DNA of 15,778 nt from DAIUFH01 sp036844705 (GCA_036844705.1 DAIUFH010000052.1:1-15778); one strand, 5' to 3'. Counted from the first letter of the stretch, positions 1-8,250 are shown. Translations and numbers: made by a program. The notes: generated by a model not told the origin, from the sequence alone.

Positions 1-962
1 GTTATGTAAGTGAAAATACAAAAAAGGATGTATTAGAAGCAGTTAAAAAATTAAATTATAATCCTAATCAGATTGCTATTTCACTAACTACGAAAAAAAC
101 ATCTACCCTTGGACTTTTAATTCCTGATATAACTAATTCTTACTTCGGTGAACTCATTAGGCATATCGAATCAAGAGCGAATGATTATGGATTTCAAATA
201 TTTTTATGTAATTATGAGGGAAATAGAGAAAAGGTATGGAAGTATATCCAAAATATGATGGCTAAGAGCGTGGATGCTATAATATTTACAGTTCCTAAGG
301 AAAATGGTGATATTTTAGATAGGCTAAAGGATGTTGCCCCAAATATGCCTGTTATTCAAATTGGTTGCAGCAACGCTGATGAAAAAAATATATATAATGT
401 GACCATTGATTATGAGTATGGGGGTTATATTGCTACCAAATATTTACTGGAACTGGGACATAGAGACATTTGCTTTATAGCCGGATTAGATATTTCATAT
501 GTAACTAGGAAGAGACTTGAAGGATATAAACGTGCCTTAAAAGACTATAATGTTGAATTTATTGAAGATAGAGTTATTTATGGGGAATATAGTTTAGAAC
601 ATGGCTATTTTTCACTTAAGCAGCTTATACAGGATAACAATATACCAACAGCAGTTTTGGCAGGTAATGACAAGATAGCTATCGGAATTTATAAAGCATT
701 ATCAGAAGCAAATTTAAAAATAGGGAAAGATGTTTCAATAATTGGGAATGATGATATAGATATAGCTAATTATATTCAACCTAGCTTAACTACATTGAAA
801 TTACCTGTTGATAGAATAGGGACTTATGTTGCAGATTTGGCCTATAAAATTATAAAAAATGAAAATGGAGCTGAAATAAATAGCTTAGTTTATAGACCAG
901 AGTTAATAAAAAGAGAATCTACGGTAGAAATAAATAGAGAAGTCTATTCTAGTTCAATATAA
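1..962 (+). CDS. LacI-family transcriptional regulator, 5'-truncated by the window
   Basis: The open frame runs from base 3 to the TAA at 960-962 with no stop. It begins inside the DNA-binding domain: YVSENTKKDVLEA and LNYNPNQIA are the end of the LacI helix-turn-helix, and AISLTTKKTSTLG is the hinge helix and linker. The rest, starting at LLIPDITNSYFGEL, is the periplasmic-binding-protein-like effector domain, ending with typical motifs such as GNDKIAIGIYKAL and DVSIIGNDDIDIANYIQPSLTT. An internal ATG at 255 is not the start, because family-conserved sequence lies upstream of it. Members of this family are dimeric cytoplasmic repressors or activators that bind a small effector. Only 25 bases separate it from the permease gene, so it is probably co-transcribed with the ABC transporter it is likely to control. 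The effector is unknown; sugars or nucleobases are usual for the family. Confidence 0.93.
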   Translation, partial: YVSENTKKDVLEAVKKLNYNPNQIAISLTTKKTSTLGLLIPDITNSYFGELIRHIESRANDYGFQIFLCNYEGNREKVWKYIQNMMAKSVDAIIFTVPKENGDILDRLKDVAPNMPVIQIGCSNADEKNIYNVTIDYEYGGYIATKYLLELGHRDICFIAGLDISYVTRKRLEGYKRALKDYNVEFIEDRVIYGEYSLEHGYFSLKQLIQDNNIPTAVLAGNDKIAIGIYKALSEANLKIGKDVSIIGNDDIDIANYIQPSLTTLKLPVDRIGTYVADLAYKIIKNENGAEINSLVYRPELIKRESTVEINREVYSSSI

Positions 963-987
963 AAATCTATGTGAAAGGATGAAAATA

Positions 988-1815
988 ATGAAAAAGGCAT
1001 TTTATATATTGCTATTACCAGGATTGTTAGTTATTTCAATATTCCTTGTAATACCTATACTAAGTACCATATTGCCTACATTCTTTGATGGAGGGAATAT
1101 GATTACACTTAAGTCATATACAGATTTTTTTACTGACCCATATTATATGAAGATTTTTATTAGAACAATAAAATTATCTTTGATAACAATGTTAATTTGT
1201 ATGTTTCTTGGTGTTCCTACTGCATATTTCATATCCCGTAGCAATAAAAGGATTAGAGGAATGCTTATAGTTCTTGCAACATTTCCAACATTAACAAATT
1301 CAGTTGTAAGAGCATTTTCTTGGATGGCTATATTAGGTAAAAATGGTGTTATAAATGATATGTTTATGAAATTGGGATTGATTTCTGAACCTTTAAAACT
1401 TTTATATACAGAAGGAGCTATCGTTGTAGGTACTGTTTATTTGTTTTTACCAATTATGATAACAACAGTAGTAGGTGTCATGGAAAATATTGATTCTGAT
1501 ATCTATGAAGCAGCTGAGAGCTTAGGTTCAAGTAAGATAGGAGCATTTTTTCGAGTGATATTCCCATTGAGTTTGCCGGGAATAATTGTAGGAAATGTAC
1601 TAGTATTTACAGGAGCGGCATCGGCTTATAATACAGCTCAAATGCTGGGTGGAAATTCAAATATGGTTTTATCGACCCTTATTTATCAACAAGCGATGAG
1701 TTTAGGAAATTGGGAAACAGCATCTGTGATTTCAACAGTGATGATAGTTAGCAGTATTTTGATAATGGGTATAATGAATACCGTTGCCTCAAAGATTAAC
1801 GAAAGAGGTGTTTAA
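988..1815 (+). CDS. ABC transporter permease, PotB-like (polyamine/iron/phosphonate class)
   Basis: This is a 275-residue membrane protein with about six hydrophobic segments; the first follows MKKAFYILLLPGLLVIS directly. The cytoplasmic EAA loop that docks on the ATPase is clear: EAAESLGSSKIGAFFRVIFP begins at residue 174, with the conserved Gly and a following LP. Length, order of genes and the EAA sequence fit PotB-like permeases of the family importing spermidine/putrescine, and related Fe(III) and phosphonate systems. I chose the ATG at 988 over the one at 979: AAAGG at 974-978 would abut the 979 start, whereas it lies 9 bases from 988. The next gene starts 2 bases after its stop. It forms the channel together with the second permease. 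Substrate cannot be deduced. Confidence 0.9.
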   Translation: MKKAFYILLLPGLLVISIFLVIPILSTILPTFFDGGNMITLKSYTDFFTDPYYMKIFIRTIKLSLITMLICMFLGVPTAYFISRSNKRIRGMLIVLATFPTLTNSVVRAFSWMAILGKNGVINDMFMKLGLISEPLKLLYTEGAIVVGTVYLFLPIMITTVVGVMENIDSDIYEAAESLGSSKIGAFFRVIFPLSLPGIIVGNVLVFTGAASAYNTAQMLGGNSNMVLSTLIYQQAMSLGNWETASVISTVMIVSSILIMGIMNTVASKINERGV

Positions 1816-1816
1816 A

Positions 1817-2593
1817 TTGAAAAAGAATAAATTGTTAATAGGATTTGTAGTCTTGGTTTATGCATTTTTGTTTGTTCCTGTTTTAGTCATATTGTTGACT
1901 TCATTTACCTCAGCAAATACTATATCTTTTCCACCAACAGGATTCAGCCTAAAGTGGTATAAAACAGTGTTTACTACTCAAAGCTTTATAAGGACCTTCA
2001 GGACAAGCTTCGAAACATCAATATTAGCTACGCTATTTTCTATATCAATAGGATTACCAGGAGCATATGCCATAAGTAGATTTGATTTCAAGGGGAAAAG
2101 ATTACTTAAGAGTTATTTTATGACTCCGAAACTTATTCCCGCTATAGTTGCTGGCTTTGCGTTATTTCAATTTATTGTTGTAAAGATACAGATGCCTATA
2201 TATAATGGATTGCTCTTAGGACTTACTATATTTGAAATTCCATATGCACTTAGAGTAATAGGCTCTAGTTTAGATAATTTTGAATATTCCATAGAGGAGG
2301 CAGCGATGGTTTTGGGATGTAATAGAGTAACAACCTTTTTTAGAGTGGTCCTCCCAAATATATCATCAGGAATTATAGCTACCTTTATGTTGTCTTTTAT
2401 AAGTGCTTTTAATCAAGTGCCAATTGCATTATTCTTGACAGGACCAGGGGTAAGTACTTTACCTATATCAATGATGAACTATGTTGAGTACAATTATGAC
2501 CCAACAGTTTCAGCTCTTTCAGTATTGTTGATGTTGATGACAGTAGGAATCATGTTTGTAGTAGAAAAAACTATAGGACTGAGCAATTCATAG
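1817..2593 (+). CDS. ABC transporter permease, PotC-like
   Basis: This is a 258-residue second permease of the same importer, with about six membrane segments. The opening MKKNKLLIGFVVLVYAFLFV, then FTSANTISFPP and FSLKWYKTVF, are typical of PotC-like subunits. An EAA loop begins at residue 161 (EAAMVLGCNRVTTFFRVVLP). The start is judged to be TTG at 1817, 6 bases behind GAGGTG (1805-1810). Upstream in-frame TTG (1784) and GTG (1808) codons exist, but the first would overlap the preceding gene by 32 bases with no ribosome site of its own, and the second lies inside the ribosome site. Start and preceding stop are 1 base apart, so translation is probably coupled and gives equal amounts of the two permeases. 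Confidence 0.9.
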   Translation: MKKNKLLIGFVVLVYAFLFVPVLVILLTSFTSANTISFPPTGFSLKWYKTVFTTQSFIRTFRTSFETSILATLFSISIGLPGAYAISRFDFKGKRLLKSYFMTPKLIPAIVAGFALFQFIVVKIQMPIYNGLLLGLTIFEIPYALRVIGSSLDNFEYSIEEAAMVLGCNRVTTFFRVVLPNISSGIIATFMLSFISAFNQVPIALFLTGPGVSTLPISMMNYVEYNYDPTVSALSVLLMLMTVGIMFVVEKTIGLSNS

Positions 2594-2621
2594 TATATAA
2601 GCTTTATAAGGAGGGTAACAA

Positions 2622-3665
2622 ATGTCATTTTTGGAATTAGAAAATATAGATGTGTCATACGATAAAAAAAATAAAATACTTGAAGATTTAAATCTATCAA
2701 TTGATAATGGAGAATTTGTATCCCTGCTAGGTCCTAGTGGATGTGGTAAGACTACTACTTTAAGAGTAATTGCCGGATTTATTGAACCTATGTCGGGGAG
2801 ATTCGTTCTGGATGGTAAGGATTATACCAACATACCTGTACACAAGAGAAACTTTGGAATGGTATTTCAAAGTTATGCACTTTTCCCTCACTTAAATGTA
2901 TTTGACAATGTTGCTTTCGGACTAAAACGGAGAAAAGAAAAGAAAAGTGAAATAACGGAAAAGGTAAACAAGATACTAAAAACTGTAGACTTAGAAAATC
3001 TATCTAAAAGATATCCAAAGGAGCTATCAGGTGGACAGAGACAAAGGGTTGCTATAGCTAGATCCCTAATTATGGAGCCTTCCTTGCTATTGTTAGATGA
3101 ACCTCTGAGCAATCTTGATGCTAAGTTGAGATTGAAAATGAGGGTTGAAATAAAAAAGCTTCAACGTAAAATGGGCATAACGACAATATTTGTTACTCAT
3201 GATCAAGAAGAATGTTTCTCTATTTCAGATAAGGTTGCTGTCATGAATGGAGGATTAATCGAACAATATGATACTCCTGAAATGATATACAATTATCCGT
3301 CTACTGAGTTTGTAGCAAGATTTGTAGGATTTGAAAATTTTATAGATTTTAGTAGAGTTAATGAAAAAACATTTAAGTCAAGTGATGGAAGTCAATTTGA
3401 AGTCACTACAAGTAAAGAAAATTGTATGGACAAAGGTATTAAAGGGACGATTAGGCCTGATGATATTCAAGTTGCAGATGAATCATCCAATCAAAACACA
3501 ATTGAAGGGAGGATTGAAATAAGAACTTTTTTGGGTAAGGACTATCAATACAATATAGATACAGCATTAGGTGCTTTGGTAGTAAATATAGGTAGTGATA
3601 GGATATTTAAACCAGGAGAAAATATTAAGCTTCATCTGCCAACTAATAAAATCATCTTAGTTTAA
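2622..3665 (+). CDS. ABC transporter ATP-binding protein, PotA-like
   Basis: This 347-residue ATPase energises the importer from the cytoplasmic side. All nucleotide-binding motifs are intact: Walker A GPSGCGKTT (residues 37-45), Q-loop Q83 in VFQSYALFPH, signature LSGGQRQR (135-142), Walker B LLLLDEP with D159/E160, D-loop NLDAKLR, and switch histidine H193 in FVTHDQEE. After about residue 235 comes the accessory C-terminal domain of the PotA/MalK/FbpC type (TOBE-like; TIRPDDIQV is typical). AAGGAGGG at 2608-2615 is an excellent ribosome site for the ATG at 2622. Sequence favours the polyamine/iron/phosphonate branch, but ATPases of this group are poor guides to substrate. Confidence 0.94.
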   Translation: MSFLELENIDVSYDKKNKILEDLNLSIDNGEFVSLLGPSGCGKTTTLRVIAGFIEPMSGRFVLDGKDYTNIPVHKRNFGMVFQSYALFPHLNVFDNVAFGLKRRKEKKSEITEKVNKILKTVDLENLSKRYPKELSGGQRQRVAIARSLIMEPSLLLLDEPLSNLDAKLRLKMRVEIKKLQRKMGITTIFVTHDQEECFSISDKVAVMNGGLIEQYDTPEMIYNYPSTEFVARFVGFENFIDFSRVNEKTFKSSDGSQFEVTTSKENCMDKGIKGTIRPDDIQVADESSNQNTIEGRIEIRTFLGKDYQYNIDTALGALVVNIGSDRIFKPGENIKLHLPTNKIILV

Positions 3666-3723
3666 TATAAAGAAAATCTAGTTTAATTTAATACAAAATA
3701 AAAAACATGAAGGAGAGAATAAT

Positions 3724-4803
3724 ATGAAAAAATCTTTAATTGGTATTTTATCAATGGTTTTAGTAGTTGCCTTGCTTGCAGGATGTGCACCTAAACAACA
3801 AGCTCCTAGTGATGGTGGCAGTGATGGCGGCAATACTCCAAAGGAAGAAAAGCGTACTCTAGTAGTATCACACTTTGGGTTAAGTGAAGACAAGCAATGG
3901 GAGTTAATTTTAAAGCCCTTTGAAGAAAAGTTCAATGCAGAAGTTGTTCTAGAAATAGGTAATAACGCTGAACGTCTTACTAAAATCAAGAGCAACCCTA
4001 ATACAGATGTAGATGTTATCTTTTTAGCTCAATCCTTTGCACAAGAAGGTTGGGATGATGGTGTATTTGAAAAATTGGATTATAGCAAGATACCAAATTC
4101 TGAGTTTTTAAATGATAAGGTAAAGTTTTTAGTTGAAGAAGGACAAGGACCAGCATATGCAGTAAACAGAGCTGGAATAATATATAACAAAGCAGCAGTT
4201 GATTTTGAAATTAATTCATATAAGGATTTATGGAGACCAGAATTGAAAGGCAAGATAGCTATTCCACAATTAACAACAACCTTTGGACCATCTATGATGT
4301 ATGCTGCAACTACAAAATCCGGAGTAGATTTTACTGAGGATAATGGGGAATCAGCATTTAAAGCATTGGAAGAGTTAAAACCAAATATAGTAAAGGTATA
4401 TGATAAATCTTCAGACTTAATGAACTTGATGGAAACTGGTGAAATAGTAGCGGCTCTTGGTGCTGATTTTATATATTCAAGAATGGCATCTAACCCAGAT
4501 ATAGTGTTTGTTGACCCAGAGGAAGGCTCATATCTTAACTTTAATACAGTAAATATAGTCAAGAGTTCTGACCAAAAAGAATTGGCATATGAGTTTATAA
4601 ATTATTTAATTTCTGAAGAAACTCAACTAAGAGCTACTGAAATTCCTGATGCACCAGTAAATACAAATGTAGAGCTTACAGAAGAAGTCTCAAAGAATAT
4701 GACATATGGTGAAGATATCAATAAAGGTAATATCATGGATTTCAAGGTTATCAACACAATGATGGATGACTGGGTAAATCAATGGAATAGGACATTAAAT
4801 TAA
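3724..4803 (+). CDS. Extracellular solute-binding lipoprotein, PotD-like
   Basis: This 359-residue protein is secreted and lipid-anchored. It has a basic start (MKKS), a hydrophobic core, and a lipobox L18-A19-G20-C21, so C21 would be the lipidated N-terminus. A low-complexity linker rich in Gly, Ser, Asp and Pro follows (about residues 28-40). The mature part looks like a family-1/PotD-type binding protein: KRTLVVSHFGLSED, NTDVDVIFLAQSF, YAVNRAGIIYNKAAVDF and LWRPELKGKIAIPQ are the typical strand-and-hinge segments, with the C-terminal YEFINYLISEETQ helix. It would deliver the ligand to the two permeases. AAGGAGAG at 3709-3716 is the ribosome site. The preceding 58 bases contain a 9-base direct repeat (TAGTTTAAT at 3658 and 3679) of unknown meaning. 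Ligand unknown: polyamines are possible, and the amidohydrolase downstream suggests a nitrogenous base or amine. Confidence 0.9.
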   Translation: MKKSLIGILSMVLVVALLAGCAPKQQAPSDGGSDGGNTPKEEKRTLVVSHFGLSEDKQWELILKPFEEKFNAEVVLEIGNNAERLTKIKSNPNTDVDVIFLAQSFAQEGWDDGVFEKLDYSKIPNSEFLNDKVKFLVEEGQGPAYAVNRAGIIYNKAAVDFEINSYKDLWRPELKGKIAIPQLTTTFGPSMMYAATTKSGVDFTEDNGESAFKALEELKPNIVKVYDKSSDLMNLMETGEIVAALGADFIYSRMASNPDIVFVDPEEGSYLNFNTVNIVKSSDQKELAYEFINYLISEETQLRATEIPDAPVNTNVELTEEVSKNMTYGEDINKGNIMDFKVINTMMDDWVNQWNRTLN

Positions 4804-4840
4804 AGATAAAGCCATAATCAAATTATGGCTTTATCTTTTA
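4802..4840 (+). terminator. Perfect 17-bp hairpin between binding-protein and amidohydrolase genes
   Basis: Bases 4802-4818 are exactly complementary to 4822-4838, with a 3-base CAA loop. The 5' arm starts inside the stop codon of the binding-protein gene. The 3' arm is T-rich (TTTATCTTTTA), but there is no separate long T-run after the stem, and the next gene's GGAGGT begins at 4841. It is probably a leaky terminator or 3'-end stabiliser that lowers amidohydrolase expression relative to the binding protein. An attenuator role is possible but unproven. Confidence 0.72.
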
Positions 4841-4856
4841 GGAGGTAGCTAGATTT

Positions 4857-6185
4857 ATGAACAATACGCTCATAAAAAATGTAAACATTATTACAATGAA
4901 TAGAAACAAGGATATAATTGAAAATGGATATGTAGTCATCCAGGGAGATAAGATATCAGATATAGGTAATGAGGATATAATAAAAAAATATAATCCAGCA
5001 GAATTTGAAGTAATAGATGGTGCACAAGGTATACTGATGCCTGGCATGATAAATGCACATACTCATAGTCCGATGGTAGTATTTAGAAGCTTAGGGGATG
5101 ATGTTGCCGATAGATTAAAAAGATATATATTCCCGCTGGAAAAGCTATTAGTGGATGAAGAATTGGTTTACAAAGGAACAAAATATTCAATAGCTGAAAT
5201 GCTATTAGGTGGAGTAACTACCTACTGCAATTCATATTATTATCAAGATGAGGTTGCGAAAGCCACAAAGGAAATGAAAATGAGAGCAGTATTAGGAGAA
5301 ACTGTTACAGATTTCGTAGCTCCCGATGCAAAGGAACCATATGAGGGCTTAAAATATGCTGAATGGTTTATTCCTAAGTGGAAAGGTGACGAGTTAATAA
5401 CTCCTGCAATAGCCCCTCATGCTCCGTATACAAATGATACTGAGCACTTGAAGATGGCACATAGGTTGGCTGAAAAATATGATGTACCTGTCACTATGCA
5501 TGTTGCCGAAATGGATTATGAGCAGAAACAATTTTATGAACAATATGGAATGACTCCTGTGGAATACCTTGATAGTATAGGTATACTAAATAAAAATTTT
5601 ATAGCTGCACATTTAGTAAATGTAAACGATAATGACTTGAATATATTGGAGAAAAGAAATGTCGGTATAAGTCACAACATCGGTGCAAACTCAAAAGGTG
5701 CTAAAGGGGTATCACCAGTAGTGAAGATGTATAAAATGGGATTAAAGGTGGGACTTGGTACAGATGGAGCAATGAGTGGAAATACGCTGGATATTTTAAC
5801 ACAGATGCCACTAGTTGGTAAAATTCATAAGCTTCACAATATGGATAGAACATTGTTCCCAGCCTCAGAAATAGTTGAGATGGCAACTATTGGTGGAGCA
5901 AGAGCGTTGAATTTAGATGAAAAGATTGGTTCAATTGAAATAGGGAAAAAGGCAGATTTAGTGATATTAGAAACAAAGTCAGTAAATATGTTTCCTATAT
6001 ATGATTATTATTCAACTATAGTATATGCTGCCAATCCATCTAATGTAGATACAGTTATAGTAAATGGAGAGATTTTGGTAAGGGATAAAAAGCTGATAAA
6101 AAACAGTCTTAGTGAAATAAGAGAAGAAGTATCAACTTTAATAGATAAAATAGCCTATATAGCTAATAATGAATTAAGTCAATAA
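4857..6185 (+). CDS. TRZ/ATZ-type amidohydrolase (aminohydrolase/deaminase)
   Basis: This 442-residue cytoplasmic metal-dependent hydrolase belongs to the amidohydrolase superfamily group that includes S-adenosylhomocysteine/methylthioadenosine deaminase, guanine deaminase and triazine chlorohydrolases. Ligands visible are H68 and H70 (NAHTHSPM), H215 with E218 (HVAEM), H252 (AAHLVN), H273 (ISHNIGANS) and D303 (GTDGAMSGN). The small N- and C-terminal strands that form the composite beta domain are present (NVNIITMNRN; VIVNGEILVRD). The ATG at 4857 is 10 bases from GGAGGT at 4841. The gene follows the ABC importer operon, so it probably acts on the imported compound or a close product. Automatic annotation might call it a 5-methylthioadenosine/S-adenosylhomocysteine deaminase; the sequence supports a deaminase-like enzyme but not that exact substrate. 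Confidence 0.88.
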   Translation: MNNTLIKNVNIITMNRNKDIIENGYVVIQGDKISDIGNEDIIKKYNPAEFEVIDGAQGILMPGMINAHTHSPMVVFRSLGDDVADRLKRYIFPLEKLLVDEELVYKGTKYSIAEMLLGGVTTYCNSYYYQDEVAKATKEMKMRAVLGETVTDFVAPDAKEPYEGLKYAEWFIPKWKGDELITPAIAPHAPYTNDTEHLKMAHRLAEKYDVPVTMHVAEMDYEQKQFYEQYGMTPVEYLDSIGILNKNFIAAHLVNVNDNDLNILEKRNVGISHNIGANSKGAKGVSPVVKMYKMGLKVGLGTDGAMSGNTLDILTQMPLVGKIHKLHNMDRTLFPASEIVEMATIGGARALNLDEKIGSIEIGKKADLVILETKSVNMFPIYDYYSTIVYAANPSNVDTVIVNGEILVRDKKLIKNSLSEIREEVSTLIDKIAYIANNELSQ

Positions 6186-6204
6186 CAATCATTTTTTAAG
6201 CATG

Positions 6205-6247
6205 CCTATAGTTAGAGTTTAAGTAATTCTAATTATAGGTATTTTTT
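6205..6247 (+). terminator. Rho-independent terminator after the ABC/amidohydrolase operon
   Basis: CCTATAGTTAGA (6205-6216) pairs with TCTAATTATAGG (6228-6239), with one G-U pair and an 11-base loop. A run of six T follows (6242-6247). It lies 20 bases after the amidohydrolase stop and separates this operon from the PucR-type regulator. Confidence 0.85.
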
Positions 6248-6431
6248 GAAATGGCTGAATTTTTGATTCAATTATTTGATATCAATACATAAAAATATTC
6301 GAGAAAATGTATTTTCACTGTCATAAAGATGGAACAATTGATTGACTACGTATATAATATATGTATGTAATAAATTTGATACGACTCATAATAAATGTAA
6401 TGTAAAAGATATCTAATGGGGTGAAATATCC
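6248..6431 (+). promoter_or_regulatory. Control region of the PucR-type gene
   Basis: These 184 AT-rich bases hold no credible gene. A possible vegetative promoter is TTGACT (6342-6347), an 18-base spacer, and TGTAAT (6366-6371). A better -10 match, TATAAT at 6353-6358, has no -35 at proper spacing. Two palindromes stand out: TTGATATCAA (6276-6285, perfect) and the 17-base near-palindrome ACGTATATAATATATGT (6348-6364), which overlaps the promoter candidate and could be an operator. The ribosome site is GGGGTGA (6418-6424), 7 bases before the ATG at 6432. Promoter placement is a guess from consensus only. Confidence 0.4.
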
Positions 6432-8081
6432 ATGAGTGATTACATCAAAAATATAATTGAAGATATGAAACGAACTCATCCTTATGAAAATGAAGATAGT
6501 TTATCAGTAGAAGAAGTTTTAAAAATGCCTGCTTTTGAGGGGTACAAGCTTTTAGCAGGAGGCTCTGGTCTAAAAAAGAGATGCAGGCATATCACTATTC
6601 TAGAAACACCTACTGGAATTAGTTGGCTTGAAGGAGACGAATTTTTATTAACGGCTGGTTATGCATTTGTAAACAACGAAGAATTTAAAAAAAATATGTT
6701 ATTAGAAGCACATGAAAAAGGTGTTTCTGCTATTGCAATAAAAGAAAAAAGATATTTTGGTGAAATTCCAAATGAGCTAATCGAACAAGCCAATGAATTT
6801 GAAATACCTATTATTTTAATTCCTTATAGTGTAGTATATACCAGTACTATTTCTAGTTTTTACAATATGATTTTCTATAGGAAAAATGAATATATACTTA
6901 ATTTAAATAATATATATGAGAAGCTTCTAGGGTTGTCTTTTGAAAATAAAAATATTGAGGAAATCATAAATTCTTTATCTTCTTTATCTAATTCTAATGT
7001 TTTTTTATTTAATACATCTTTTAAGTTATTAAGTAGTAGCATTGTGGATAAAAACAATTTTGAAAAGATAAACGATTGTATTCCGTTTAAAAAAGATGGT
7101 AAAAAGTTATTGATAGATTTAAAAAAACATAGCATTAATATGAATATTAATAATTCTTATATTACTATTTATCCTGTAAAAAGTGAGAATAAAGTAATCG
7201 CATATTTGTTAGTTTCAAGTGATAAGATTATTGATAGACTATCTCAAAACTCGATTGAATATGGCGTTTCCATTATTTCTATGAAGTTAGAGATGGGAAA
7301 TTGGAATAAAATTATTCGGAATAGAGTGAATAAATCTTTAGTTGAAATAATGCTGAATAAAAAAGATCTTCCAGAAGATTTTTATCAGAATATTGAAATT
7401 GATTTAGGTTGGAATACTGAAGAACCTATTGTAGGATTGTGTATAAGCTTGCATATTGCTGAAGAAGAAATTGTGGAGGAATATATGCAAAATATTTACG
7501 ATTACTTTAATAATATTTTTGAGGATGGAAGTTATTTGTCTATTAACAGAAATAATGATATCTTTATTTTTAGTAGATTTGAATCAAATATTACCTTGGA
7601 GGACTTTGTTTCTAGTTTATATAAATATTTAAAGCCTTTTAACGATGAATTTAGGGTGTCAATAGGCGTTTCTACTCCATATAAGGATATAAAAAACATA
7701 GCACAATTGAGAGATGAATCCTACCTAGCTTCTTTATTTACTAAACGTGGAATAATTTATTATAAATCACTTGATACAATAAAACTATTATATCCTTTAA
7801 AGGATGATGAAAAAATTCAAGAATATTATAGTCGTACTATTAAGAAACTGGAAGATTATGATGAAATAAATAATTCTAATTTAATTAAAACACTAGAAAC
7901 TTACTTTAGATATAATTTAAGAAAGAGTGTGGTTTCTGAAAAATTATTTATTCATGTAGAGACATTAAGATATAGACTTAATAAAATTGAAGAAATTACT
8001 GGGTATTCAATAAATGATTCTGAAGGTTTATTTGCATTGCAGATGGGAGTAAAACTAAGGAGTTTACTAAAATTAAGATAA
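6432..8081 (+). CDS. PucR-family transcriptional regulator
   Basis: The protein is 549 residues, the usual length for this family. It begins with a PucR N-terminal domain (about 22-147; SVEEVLKMPAFEGYKLLAGG, ILETPTGISWLEGDEFLLT and a GVSAIAIKEK motif). A variable middle follows, then a degenerate GGDEF-like domain (about 300-435; EFRVSIGVSTPYKDI), and a C-terminal helix-turn-helix of the HTH_30 type, with the hallmark HVETLRYRLNKIEEITG from residue 508. Founding member PucR of Bacillus subtilis controls purine catabolism, but relatives regulate many amine, amino-acid and nucleobase pathways, usually as activators sensing a metabolite. It stands alone between terminators, directly upstream of the OPT operon in the same orientation, so that operon is its most likely target; the amidohydrolase operon is a second candidate. 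Effector unknown. Confidence 0.92.
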   Translation: MSDYIKNIIEDMKRTHPYENEDSLSVEEVLKMPAFEGYKLLAGGSGLKKRCRHITILETPTGISWLEGDEFLLTAGYAFVNNEEFKKNMLLEAHEKGVSAIAIKEKRYFGEIPNELIEQANEFEIPIILIPYSVVYTSTISSFYNMIFYRKNEYILNLNNIYEKLLGLSFENKNIEEIINSLSSLSNSNVFLFNTSFKLLSSSIVDKNNFEKINDCIPFKKDGKKLLIDLKKHSINMNINNSYITIYPVKSENKVIAYLLVSSDKIIDRLSQNSIEYGVSIISMKLEMGNWNKIIRNRVNKSLVEIMLNKKDLPEDFYQNIEIDLGWNTEEPIVGLCISLHIAEEEIVEEYMQNIYDYFNNIFEDGSYLSINRNNDIFIFSRFESNITLEDFVSSLYKYLKPFNDEFRVSIGVSTPYKDIKNIAQLRDESYLASLFTKRGIIYYKSLDTIKLLYPLKDDEKIQEYYSRTIKKLEDYDEINNSNLIKTLETYFRYNLRKSVVSEKLFIHVETLRYRLNKIEEITGYSINDSEGLFALQMGVKLRSLLKLR

Positions 8082-8107
8082 CAAGATGAAATTGTTCCTC
8101 TTTTTTT
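8080..8107 (+). terminator. Weak terminator at the end of the PucR-type gene
   Basis: AACAA (8080-8084) and TTGTT (8092-8096) form a short 5-bp stem over a 7-base loop. CCTC and seven T (8101-8107, with the run starting at 8101) follow. The stem is weak, so termination may rely on the stronger hairpin at 8143. Confidence 0.4.
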
Positions 8108-8142
8108 AATTGTGTAAATCAATTAATTTCGATACTTAAATT

Positions 8143-8194
8143 GAGCCTATTATTATGAGAAGTCATAATGAATGGGCTCTATTTTTATGATTTT
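8143..8194 (+). terminator. Strong hairpin with T-rich tail upstream of the OPT operon
   Basis: GAGCCTATTATTATGA (8143-8158) pairs with TCATAATGAATGGGCTC (8163-8179). There is one bulged G, one G-U pair and a 4-base loop, followed by TATTTTTATGATTTT (8180-8194). It reads best as the main terminator of the PucR-type gene. It lies about 110 bases before the transporter start, so if the operon promoter is upstream of it, it could instead act as an attenuator. Confidence 0.7.
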
Positions 8195-8250
8195 ATCTAA
8201 TAGTAATGAAATTTTAAAGGTGATATCATTTTATATAGTGGTAGTTATCT

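Noticed and set aside
255..962. Treating the regulator as a 235-residue protein starting at ATG 255.
   Set aside because: Conserved LacI hinge and effector-domain sequence continues in frame upstream to base 3, so the gene is cut by the window edge, not short.
3658..3687. Direct repeat TAGTTTAAT (3658 and 3679) before the binding-protein gene.
   Set aside because: Nine bases in AT-rich DNA, one copy partly in coding sequence, with no symmetry or promoter context; likely chance.
4080..4562. 160-codon open frame on the - strand within the binding-protein gene.
   Set aside because: It is antisense to a well-conserved lipoprotein gene, has no ribosome site and no family-like sequence.
6252..6266. 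TGGC...TTTGA spaced like a sigma-54 (-24/-12) promoter.
   Set aside because: The essential GC at -12 is GA here, it lies just after a terminator far from the gene, and PucR-type regulators are not sigma-54 activators.
6376..6395. TTGATACGACTCATAATAAA resembles a T7 phage promoter (shared ATACGACTCA).
   Set aside because: The match ends after ten bases, the CTATAGGG part is missing, and no phage gene or T7-type polymerase is visible; chance similarity.
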